Source of the DNA: an uncultured Aeriscardovia sp.
GTDB taxonomy: Bacteria; Actinomycetota; Actinomycetes; Actinomycetales; Bifidobacteriaceae
Reading direction: 5' to 3'
DNA length: 64,000 nt
Assembly: GCA_903789535.1 (NCBI GenBank)
Contig: CAIFES010000003.1
Location: 62,001-126,000 of the forward strand
Below the pieces are notes generated by a model that searched no databases, was not told the origin of the DNA, and was given only the letters and a program-made list of their open reading frames with translations. Positions 20,246 through 28,757 of the stretch are shown here, in pieces; position 1 is the stretch's first letter; every line of letters begins with the position of its first letter. The translations under genes were made by a program, and so were the position numbers.

Positions 20246-21685
20246 ATGCGCAAAGGCAAGATCATCGATACCCAGGGTCCGGCAGTCGAGGGCTATGACA
20301 AGGCGCTCGCCGAGATCAAGGCCGGTATGGATGTCGCCCGTCTCAACCGTTCCCATGGCACGGTCGAGGAGCACGACACCAATTACAAGAATCTTCGTCG
20401 CGCCGCCAAGGAGGCCGGTCGCAACAACGCCATCCTGGTCGATATCCAGGGCCCGAAGATCCGCTGCAGCTGGTTCGAGAAGAACGCCGAGGGCAAGGAC
20501 CAGGTGACCCTCAAGGAGGGCCAGGAGTTCACCATCATCGGTGACAAGTCCATCGTCGGCGACGAGACCCACACCGGCTGCACCTATGAGGGCATCGCCC
20601 AGGACTGCCATCCTGGCGACCCGCTGCTCATCGATGACGGCAAGGTCCAGCTCGAGGTCACCTCCGTCGAGGGCAACAAGGTGCACACCAAGGTCACCGT
20701 CGCCGGACCGGTCTCCTCCCACAAGGGCATCAACCTTCCGGGCGTCGCCGTCTCGCTGCCGGCGCTGACCGAGAAGGATGAGGCCGATCTGCACTGGGCC
20801 GTCAAGGAGGGCGCGGACATCATCGCCATGTCGTTCGTCCGCTCCGCCAAGGACATCGAGCGCGCCCACGAGATCATGGACGAGGAGGGCCGCCGCGTCC
20901 CGATCGTCGCCAAGATCGAGAAGCCGCAGGCTGTGGAGAACCTCGAGGAGATCGTCAAGACCTTCGACGGCATCATGGTCGCCCGTGGCGATATGGCCGT
21001 CGAGATGCCGTTCGAGCAGGTCCCGCTCGTCACCCGCCGCTGCATCGAGCTGTGCCGCAAGTATGCCAAGCCGGTCATCGTCGCCACCGAGGTGCTGGGC
21101 TCCATGGTCCACTCGCCGATCCCGACCCGCGCCGAGGCCTCTGATTGCGCCGAGGCCATCCTCAACGGCGCCGATGCCACCATGACGTCCAACGAGACCG
21201 CCGTCGGCGAGTACCCGATCCAGACGATCAACGCCATGAGCCGCATCTCCAACTACGCCTCCGAGCACGGTTACGACTACATCCCGCAGCTCAAGGCCGA
21301 GGACATCGATCTGTCCAACGGCGGCGCCACCGCCTTCTCCGCCAACGAGCTGGCGAAGAACGTGAACGCCAAGGCCATCGTCACCTTCACCGAGAACGGT
21401 GACGCCGTGCACCAGATCTCGCGTCTTCGCCCGAAGGCCGACATCTACGGCTTCACCACCAACGAGCACACCTTCGGTTGGATCACCCTCAGCTGGGGCA
21501 CCACCGCCGTGATGAGCGACAAGAAGGCCTCCGAGCTTTCCCGCGAGGAGCTGCTCGCCGAGGTCGACAGCAAGCTCAAGGCCAACGGTGCCGTCAAGGC
21601 CGGCGACCAGATCGTCGTCTCCCTCTCCGAGAAGGGCGATCTGCTCGAGGGCAACGAGCAGGTGATCCTGCACACCGTTGCCTGA
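20246..21685 (+). CDS. pyk: Pyruvate kinase
   Basis: MRKGKIIDTQGPAVE, MVARGDMAVEMPFEQVP, GSMVHSPIPTRAEASD. Confidence 0.97.
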   Translation: MRKGKIIDTQGPAVEGYDKALAEIKAGMDVARLNRSHGTVEEHDTNYKNLRRAAKEAGRNNAILVDIQGPKIRCSWFEKNAEGKDQVTLKEGQEFTIIGDKSIVGDETHTGCTYEGIAQDCHPGDPLLIDDGKVQLEVTSVEGNKVHTKVTVAGPVSSHKGINLPGVAVSLPALTEKDEADLHWAVKEGADIIAMSFVRSAKDIERAHEIMDEEGRRVPIVAKIEKPQAVENLEEIVKTFDGIMVARGDMAVEMPFEQVPLVTRRCIELCRKYAKPVIVATEVLGSMVHSPIPTRAEASDCAEAILNGADATMTSNETAVGEYPIQTINAMSRISNYASEHGYDYIPQLKAEDIDLSNGGATAFSANELAKNVNAKAIVTFTENGDAVHQISRLRPKADIYGFTTNEHTFGWITLSWGTTAVMSDKKASELSREELLAEVDSKLKANGAVKAGDQIVVSLSEKGDLLEGNEQVILHTVA

Positions 21686-21818
21686 GACGGCTGCCAGTGA
21701 GCCGTGACAGGCAGCCTTGACAGGTCTGTCCGCGGCTGAAGGATCGTGGATCCGAAAGCCGGATGCCGGCAGATCCATGATCCGAGAGTCTGGCACAGCC
21801 TGACAGGTAGAATGCCGG

Positions 21819-21860
21819 AACGGGGCGGTGACCATGATGGTCACCGCCCCGTTCGTATTT
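21819..21860 (+). terminator. Intrinsic terminator after pyk
   Basis: 15-bp perfect stem AACGGGGCGGTGACC/GGTCACCGCCCCGTT with a T-rich tail. Confidence 0.85.
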
Positions 21861-21889
21861 TCATCGTCTTGTCCGCGTTCTACCGCGCC

Positions 21890-21951
21890 ATTCACGTTTT
21901 CCATCACTCATTCACGTCTTCCATCACCCGGTTCACGTTTTTCATCGTCCT
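21890..21951. repeat. Three imperfect about 20-21 bp tandem repeats (RTTCACGTNTTYCATCR...)
   Basis: ATTCACGTTTTCCATCACTC / ATTCACGTCTTCCATCACCCG / GTTCACGTTTTTCATCGTCCT; a more diverged copy at about 21851. Confidence 0.75.
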
Positions 21952-22039
21952 GTTTGTGCTTTTGCTCGCGTTTTAACCGCTTTGCTCGTGCTGTCAAAGG
22001 CCGGTCATCGACGTCGATGATCTGGCATAATAGAACCTT

Positions 22040-23305
22040 ATGCGTTCTCTCTCATTCGACACTCTTTCGGCAGACGAGTTCGACACTTTCTCACGTCAGG
22101 CGCGGTATGGCAACTTCCAGCAGTCCGTCATGGCGGCGAAGGCACGCCGGCTCGAAGGCATCCGCACGCAGTTCCTCGGAATCCGAGAGGGGGGGGGTCG
22201 GCATATTGTCGCCGCGGCTCTCGTCGAGACGCGCGGTTCAGGACTGAGGACGTATTGCACGATCCACGACGGACCGCTCTGCGATTTCGATGACCGCGAG
22301 CTGACGGTCTTCTTCCTGAAGCATCTTGCCGACTACGCCCGTTCACAGGGTGCCGTCCATCTGGACATCACCCCCGAGCAGCCGTACCAGATCCGTGACG
22401 ACCATGGCAGACCGCTCGCCGGTCATGCCCCTGACACGGCGATGATGGACAATCTCGCCGCGGCAGGCATGGTGCATGAGGGCTTCACCCGCGGTTACAC
22501 AGCCGTCCCGCGCTGGCGGTTCGTCAAGAATCTGACGAATATCAACAATTCCGACCAGCTTCTCGATTCTTATTCCAAGCGCACGCAATGGAGCGTCAAA
22601 AGGGCGCAGTCGATGGGTGTCCGGGTCCGGCAGATTGACCGGGACGAGCTCGGCATTTTTGCCACAATCGAAAAAGATACCGCCGAGCGCCGTCATTTCG
22701 ACTATCGTGACGAGGAATACTTCCGACAGTTCGCCGCCGGCTATGGCGAGCAGGCGCACTTCCTTCTGGCCGAGATCGATACGCAGTCGTATGCGCAGTC
22801 CATGCGGAACAAGGTCGAGGACCTGCAAAGACTCGTCGACGGGCTGGACCGGAAAATCGCCGTGCGTGAGACGACACGGTTGCAGCGCCGTCTCAAAGAG
22901 GAGTCCAGCAATCTCGCCGCCGCACAAAAACGCTACGCGGAGGCAGACAGACTGCTCGAACGAGGCCGGTATATCCCCATTGCCGCCTCGCTGTTTGTGG
23001 ATATGCCGCAGGAAGTCGTCTACCTGTTCTCCGGCAGTGTTGAGGAATTCAAACCGTTCTACGGCTCCGCCCTCATCCAATATGAGGCGATGCTCAGGCT
23101 GTGCGTCGAAAAAGGCATCACACGCTACAACTTCTATGGCATCGACGGTATTTTCGACGATCCGGACGATGAGGGGCGCGGTGTGCTGGAGTTCAAGCAG
23201 GGCTTCGACGGCTATGTGGAAGAGCTGCCCGGAACATTCATGCGTGTCCTCCGGCCGGGTGTCTACCGGTTGGAGCAGTGGGCACACCGCCTGCTGCACC
23301 GGTAA
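22040..23305 (+). CDS. FemAB/MurM-family peptidoglycan bridge aminoacyltransferase
   Basis: HLDITPEQPYQIRD, coiled-coil arm, YNFYGIDGIFDDPDDEGRGVLEFKQGFDG...ELPGTF; contains a G9 run at 22189-22197. Confidence 0.88.
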   Translation: MRSLSFDTLSADEFDTFSRQARYGNFQQSVMAAKARRLEGIRTQFLGIREGGGRHIVAAALVETRGSGLRTYCTIHDGPLCDFDDRELTVFFLKHLADYARSQGAVHLDITPEQPYQIRDDHGRPLAGHAPDTAMMDNLAAAGMVHEGFTRGYTAVPRWRFVKNLTNINNSDQLLDSYSKRTQWSVKRAQSMGVRVRQIDRDELGIFATIEKDTAERRHFDYRDEEYFRQFAAGYGEQAHFLLAEIDTQSYAQSMRNKVEDLQRLVDGLDRKIAVRETTRLQRRLKEESSNLAAAQKRYAEADRLLERGRYIPIAASLFVDMPQEVVYLFSGSVEEFKPFYGSALIQYEAMLRLCVEKGITRYNFYGIDGIFDDPDDEGRGVLEFKQGFDGYVEELPGTFMRVLRPGVYRLEQWAHRLLHR

Positions 23306-23416
23306 TAACGAGTCAAGTACCGAGTCAGGCCGGAGCACGTCCAGTCAGAGCGTCCGGTCGAACCAGAACTGAGATATGGCGGTCGGACGTGCCCTGGCTG
23401 GACTTAAATACAGGTT

Positions 23417-24124
23417 TCAGTTGGAGGCGTGCTCCAGTGCCTCACGGATCTGCGCCTCCGACTCGTCGGCGGAACCGTCGAAGTCCTCACCCTCGAACGG
23501 ACGGTTCGACATATCGGCGAGCACGTCCAGATCGGTGGCTGACAGCCGCGTCTTGGCACGCAGCACCGCGATGACGGTCTTCGCGTCGAGAATGCTGCCC
23601 GAGAGCACCATGTTGTACGCCTCGTCGAGGGTCAGCCAACGGATGGAGGAGCGGCGCATGTCCACGCCCTTGAGCTCACGGGAGACGTCGCGCAGACCAG
23701 TGGCGAGGAAGATCGACGTGTAATGCGTCGAATAGCTCGGCGTATTGATGAAGCGGATGATCTGGCGCATGTTGTGCGCGGTCAGACCGGCCTCGGCGCG
23801 CAGACGCTCGCGCGCGGTCTGCATCGGGTCGGAGTTGGGCGTGGTCTCGTGGCCGGCTGGGATCTCCAGCGTCCAGCGATGCGTGGGGATGCGATACTGC
23901 TCGATGAACGGGATCTTGCCGTCACCGCCGATGGCGAAGATGCCCACCGTCTCGCCGCGCTTGGTGTGGATGATGGTGCGGTCGAACGTGCCGGCCTTGG
24001 CGGCGTGCAGGGTGACCTTGTCGACCTGGAAATAATACGAGTCGAGGATCTGCTCCCGCGCATCCTCATGGACGGGAGGGACGCGCCACGGGTCAAAAGG
24101 TCGGAAAGTCTCGTCAGACGCCAT
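23417..24124 (-). CDS. NUDIX family hydrolase (ADP-ribose pyrophosphatase-like) with degenerate Nudix box
   Basis: IPFIEQYRIPTHRWTLEIPAGHETTPNSDPMQTARERLRAEAGL. Confidence 0.8.
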   Translation of the reverse strand: MASDETFRPFDPWRVPPVHEDAREQILDSYYFQVDKVTLHAAKAGTFDRTIIHTKRGETVGIFAIGGDGKIPFIEQYRIPTHRWTLEIPAGHETTPNSDPMQTARERLRAEAGLTAHNMRQIIRFINTPSYSTHYTSIFLATGLRDVSRELKGVDMRRSSIRWLTLDEAYNMVLSGSILDAKTVIAVLRAKTRLSATDLDVLADMSNRPFEGEDFDGSADESEAQIREALEHASN

Positions 24125-24308
24125 AATGAATCTCCTTCAGGAGGCTGCCGGCCCGTGGTGCATCTGCGGGCCATAATGTCCCATAGTAGAACAGACGCAA
24201 CGGGCGCAATAGGATATGCGCCCACGTTGCCAGTACCGGTTGCGGCGATGGCGTACGATGGGATCACGATCGTGATACGACACATCGTGTTCACGAAAGG
24301 AAAATCAA

Positions 24309-24382
24309 GCCCTGATAGCCCAATTGGTAGAGGCAACGCACTCAAAATGCGTGTGTTGTGGGTTCGAGTCCCACTCGGGGTA
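24309..24382 (+). tRNA. tRNA-Leu (CAA), 74 nt, short variable loop
   Basis: Cloverleaf read by eye: acceptor GCCCTGA/TCGGGGT, anticodon arm ACGCA-CTCAAAA-TGCGT, T arm GTGGG-TTCGAGT-CCCAC. Confidence 0.88.
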
Positions 24383-24520
24383 CGAGAAAAGGCTGAAAAC
24401 GCGGCTGTTACGTGCCTGTGCGCTATACTGTTATCGTTTGCAGACGTGGCGCCACACCGGTCGTGGCAGTGGCGCAGCCGTGTCCTCACAGTTGAGGCAT
24501 GGTCATCAGAGGAGATTGTC

Positions 24521-25129
24521 GTGGCACAGCAGAGCAGCGAGGAGAACGACGGCGCCGGCCGCAAGGTCGTCGTGGCAGAGGACGAGGCCCTCATCCGCCT
24601 CGACATTGTCGAATCCCTGAAATCCGCCGGATACGACGTGGTCGGGGAGGCCGCCAACGGTCAGGAGGCCATCGATCTCGCCCGCAAATATGACCCGGAC
24701 GTCGTCATCCTTGATGTGAAGATGCCCGGCACAGACGGCATCACCGCCGCCAAGACCATCACCGGTGAGGACATCGCTCCGGTCGTCATGCTCACCGCGT
24801 TCTCGCAGCAGTCGCTCGTCAAGCAGGCGTCCGAGGCGGGCGCCATGGCGTACGTCGTCAAGCCGTTCGTTCCGGAGAAACTGTTCCCGGCCATCGAGAT
24901 CGCCATCTCGCGCTTCGACCAGATGCACATCCTCAAGGACGAGGTCTCCGACCTCAAGGAGCGGTTCGAGGCCCGCAAGAAGGTCGACCGCGCCAAGGGC
25001 CTGCTCATGGAGAACATGGGCCTGACCGAGTCCGAGGCGTTCCGCTGGATCCAGAAAACGAGCATGGACCGCCGTCTGACGATGTCCGAGGTGGCCGATG
25101 CCGTCATCAGCCAGGTGCAGGGGGACTGA
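24521..25129 (+). CDS. ANTAR-domain response regulator (PdtaR-like)
   Basis: KVVVAEDEALIRLDIVESL...DVVILDVKMPGTDG; ANTAR helix region RAKGLLMENMGLTESEAFRWIQKTSMDRR. Confidence 0.92.
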   Translation: MAQQSSEENDGAGRKVVVAEDEALIRLDIVESLKSAGYDVVGEAANGQEAIDLARKYDPDVVILDVKMPGTDGITAAKTITGEDIAPVVMLTAFSQQSLVKQASEAGAMAYVVKPFVPEKLFPAIEIAISRFDQMHILKDEVSDLKERFEARKKVDRAKGLLMENMGLTESEAFRWIQKTSMDRRLTMSEVADAVISQVQGD

Positions 25130-25173
25130 GCCTGCAGAAAAGCGGCGACCCGGCTGCGGCTAGTGTGGTGTCT

Positions 25174-28100
25174 ATGACTACCACGAGCAGCGAGAACGCC
25201 ACCGCCGATTCCGACGACCGCCGGGCCGATACTTCGGCGACCACCGATACCGCCACTGTCGACACCATCCAGCGCGACGGCACACAGCGCGATGAGCAGG
25301 GTCGGCTGATCAACAACGGCATCCCCACGCTCTTCACCGACGAGCAGATCGCCAAAGCCGTCGACGAGGCGTACGCCACCGAGAGCGCCAAGGATTACTC
25401 CCACTGCGAGCAGATCGAGGAGGTGCCCCCGATCGCCGACCCCAAGGGTCGTCTGCTCGTGGTCGACGGCCATTCGCTCGCTTTCCGCGCGTGGTACGCC
25501 TATCCCGCCGACAGTTTCTCCGACGGGCAGGGACACCCCACCAACGCCGTCTACGGCTTCTTCAAAATGCTCTCCAGCGTGGTCGCCAAAGAAAAGCCCA
25601 CGCACATCGGCGTCGCCTTCGACGTGCGCGGCGGCACGTTCCGCAACCGCATGCTCGGCGGATACAAGGGCACGCGCGAGAAGGCGCCGGACGAGTTTCT
25701 CGAGCAGATCCCGCGCATCCAGGAGGTGCTGGAGGCGCTCAATATCCCGCACATCGAAAAGCCCGGCTATGAGGGCGACGATGTGATCGCCTCCCTCGCG
25801 CTCAAAGGCGAGCGTGCGGGCTATCAGGTGCTCGTCCTCTCCGGTGACCGTGACTCGTTCCAGCTCGTCGACAGCAATGTGACCGTGCTCTACCCGGGTC
25901 AGCATATGAACGACCTGCAGCACATGACGCCCGAGGCCGTGGAGGCAAAATACAAGGTCAGCCCGCACCAGTACCCGGAGATCGCCGCGCTGCGCGGCGA
26001 GACGTCCGACAACATCCCCGGTGTGCCCGGCGTGGGCGACGGCTATGCGGCCAAGTGGATCAACCAGTACGGCGGGCTTGACGGCATCATCGCCCATGCC
26101 GACGAGATCGGCGGCAAGAAGGGCGAGGCGCTGCGCGAAAACCTCGACCAGGTCAGGCTCAACCGGCGCGTCAACGCGGTGCGGCGGCATCTCGACCTGC
26201 CGGTGACTTTCGACCAGCTGCAGACCACCACGTTCGACCAGGACCAGCTCGACACGGTGCTCGACTCGCTCAAATTCGGCGTGCGCACACGCCGCGAGCT
26301 CATCTCCACCTTCTCCGCCCGCAGCGGGCAGAAGGCCGTGCTGCCTGCCCTGGGCGCCGGCGTGGGGGCCGGTGTGTTCGATGACGGCTCGTTCTCGACC
26401 ATCGAGCCGCGGCAGACGCATGTGGACCTTGAAGCTCGAGAGAATGCCGACGGGCTCGCACGGCTGTCCGCCTGGTTTGACGTGCATCCCTCGGCGCCGG
26501 CACGGAGGATGGCGACCGGCTCGCGCGACACGGTGGAGGCGTCGGGCGGCGATGACGCGGCCGGGCGCAAGGCCGTGACGGCGGCCCTCGGCGTGGAAAT
26601 GTCGGATGAGAAGGCGGTGGGCGACGCGCTCATCGTGCTGTTCGTCGGCGATCCGCACCCCGGCGCCGCGCGGCTGAACGCGCTCGAGTTCCTCGCGCCG
26701 GACGGGTCGGTGGCGCGCCTGGATCTGCATCATGCCGCTGATGCCGCAGCCGGATTCGACACCGGCGGGTCTCCGCGCCAACAGACGCTTGATCTGTTCG
26801 GAGACGGCGACGATGACGCTGATATGGGCGGTGGCGATGACGATGGTGATGACGCTAACTCCGTTTTGTGCGGTGGAGATAAAGACAAAGACACAATAAA
26901 AACGGCGAAAAATGGCGGGAACGCAATCGTCGGACATGAGAAAAGCACCGCACAAAACGCAGATACCTCCGCGGCGGCGACCGCGGCGTCCGTAGAAGCG
27001 ACCGTGGCGTCCACCAAAGCTGCCGCGACTGCCGCCGAAACGTTCTCCGTCTCCGCCGGTGCCGGCCGCCACGCCGCGCTCGCCGCCCTGCTGCGCCGTG
27101 TGCTCGCTGCCCGCGCCTTCCTGGTGTGGGGCTTCAAGGAGAACCTGATCCTCGCCCGGCTCATCGGCGTCGAGCTGCCTGACCCCGTGTTCGACGCGCG
27201 TCTGGCCGCCTACCTCGTCCGGCCCGACCAGTCGCCCGCCTCGGTGGAGCTTGCCGCCGCGCACCTGCTCACCACCGTGGAGGAGCCGGTCAAGGAGAAG
27301 AAGACACGTAAAAAGCCGACGCCGGAGGAGATCGAGGCCGCCAGAAAGAAGCAGCACGCCGAGGAGCTCGCCCGCCCCGCGCTCGTGGAGGCGCTCGCCA
27401 AGACGTGCGCCCGCGTGCTCGACGCGCGCGGCCAGGCCGGACTCCTCGCCGATATCGAGGTGCCGTCCTCGCGCGTGCTCGCCGGCATGGAGCAGGAAGG
27501 CATCGCCGTCGACGCGGACCGGCTGGAGCAGGTGCGCCAGGGCTTCGAGACCGCCGCCGCACAGGCGCAGCAGGAAGCCTATGATTTCGCCGGTCAGGAC
27601 GGCATCAACCTGCAGAGCCCGCAGCAGCTGCAGAAAGTGCTCTTCGAGGACATGGGCCTGGTCGGCACGCGCAAGACGAAGCGCGGCTGGTCGACGGATG
27701 CCACTGAGCTTGACAAGCTGCTCGAGCGGTATATCAACAACGAGCAGGCCGCCGGCTTCCTCGTCGCGCTCAAACGCTACCGGGAGCAGAACAAGCTCGC
27801 CTCCATGGTCGAGACGCTGCAGCAGACCGTCAACCCCGAGGACGGGCGCATCCACACCACCTATGAGCAGACGATCGCCGCCACCGGGCGCCTGAGCTCG
27901 ACCGACCCGAACCTGCAGAACATCCCCAACCGCAGCGAGGACGGCCGGCGCATCCGCTCGGCGTTCGTGGCGGGGCAGGGCTTCGAGAACCTGCTCTCAT
28001 GCGATTACTCGCAGGTGGAGCTGCGCCTGATGGCCCACTTCTCCGGCGATGAGGCGCTCATCGAGGCGTTCAACTCCGGCGCGGACTTCCACAAGTACGT

Positions 28101-28680
28101 CGCCTCGCTCGTCTTCGGCAAGCCGGTCGAGCAGATCACCGCCTCGGAGAGGACGCATGTGAAGGCGATGAGTTACGGCCTGGCGTACGGTCTTTCCACG
28201 TTCGGCCTGGCGCAGCGGCTCGAGGTCTCGCCCGCGCAGGCCTCCGTGCTGCGCGACAAGTATTTCGCCACGTTCGGCAAGGTGCGCGATTATCTCGATG
28301 ATCTTGTGGCGCAGGCGAAGAAGACCGGCTACACGACCACGATGTTCGGCCGTCGGCGCTACTTCCCGGGCCTGCGCGCCCGCAACCGCATGGTGCGCGA
28401 GGCGGCGCAGCGTGCCGCGCTCAATGCGCCGATCCAGGGCTCGGCGGCCGACATTATGAAGCTCGCGATGATCCGGGCCCAGCGCGGGCTGGACGCGGCC
28501 GGGGTGCGCTCGCGTCTGCTGCTGCAGATTCACGATGAGCTCGTCGTCGGCATTGCGCCGGGGGAGGAGAAGAAGGTGACGGCCATCATCACCGATGCGA
28601 TGGAGAACGCTGTCCACCTGTCCGTGCCGCTGACCGTCTCGACCGGTGTGGGTCCGGACTGGCAGGCGGCCGCGCACTGA
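25174..28680 (+). CDS. polA: DNA polymerase I with acidic low-complexity insertion
   Basis: 5' nuclease domain (LLVVDGHSLAFRAWYA), polymerase motifs A/B/C (DYSQVELRLMAHFSGD, AMSYGLAYGLS, LLQIHDELV). Confidence 0.97.
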   Translation: MTTTSSENATADSDDRRADTSATTDTATVDTIQRDGTQRDEQGRLINNGIPTLFTDEQIAKAVDEAYATESAKDYSHCEQIEEVPPIADPKGRLLVVDGHSLAFRAWYAYPADSFSDGQGHPTNAVYGFFKMLSSVVAKEKPTHIGVAFDVRGGTFRNRMLGGYKGTREKAPDEFLEQIPRIQEVLEALNIPHIEKPGYEGDDVIASLALKGERAGYQVLVLSGDRDSFQLVDSNVTVLYPGQHMNDLQHMTPEAVEAKYKVSPHQYPEIAALRGETSDNIPGVPGVGDGYAAKWINQYGGLDGIIAHADEIGGKKGEALRENLDQVRLNRRVNAVRRHLDLPVTFDQLQTTTFDQDQLDTVLDSLKFGVRTRRELISTFSARSGQKAVLPALGAGVGAGVFDDGSFSTIEPRQTHVDLEARENADGLARLSAWFDVHPSAPARRMATGSRDTVEASGGDDAAGRKAVTAALGVEMSDEKAVGDALIVLFVGDPHPGAARLNALEFLAPDGSVARLDLHHAADAAAGFDTGGSPRQQTLDLFGDGDDDADMGGGDDDGDDANSVLCGGDKDKDTIKTAKNGGNAIVGHEKSTAQNADTSAAATAASVEATVASTKAAATAAETFSVSAGAGRHAALAALLRRVLAARAFLVWGFKENLILARLIGVELPDPVFDARLAAYLVRPDQSPASVELAAAHLLTTVEEPVKEKKTRKKPTPEEIEAARKKQHAEELARPALVEALAKTCARVLDARGQAGLLADIEVPSSRVLAGMEQEGIAVDADRLEQVRQGFETAAAQAQQEAYDFAGQDGINLQSPQQLQKVLFEDMGLVGTRKTKRGWSTDATELDKLLERYINNEQAAGFLVALKRYREQNKLASMVETLQQTVNPEDGRIHTTYEQTIAATGRLSSTDPNLQNIPNRSEDGRRIRSAFVAGQGFENLLSCDYSQVELRLMAHFSGDEALIEAFNSGADFHKYVASLVFGKPVEQITASERTHVKAMSYGLAYGLSTFGLAQRLEVSPAQASVLRDKYFATFGKVRDYLDDLVAQAKKTGYTTTMFGRRRYFPGLRARNRMVREAAQRAALNAPIQGSAADIMKLAMIRAQRGLDAAGVRSRLLLQIHDELVVGIAPGEEKKVTAIITDAMENAVHLSVPLTVSTGVGPDWQAAAH

Positions 28681-28757
28681 CGTAACAACCGACGTATCCA
28701 ACTGGCGTATATCGACCGACATATCAACCCTGACGCATCAGAGAGGATGGCACAACA

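Noticed and set aside
20108-21907. 599-aa minus-strand ORF opposite pyk
   Set aside because: Antisense shadow of pyruvate kinase.
24661-27855. 1064-aa minus-strand ORF opposite pdtaR/polA
   Set aside because: Spans two confidently coding + strand genes; no domain recognised.
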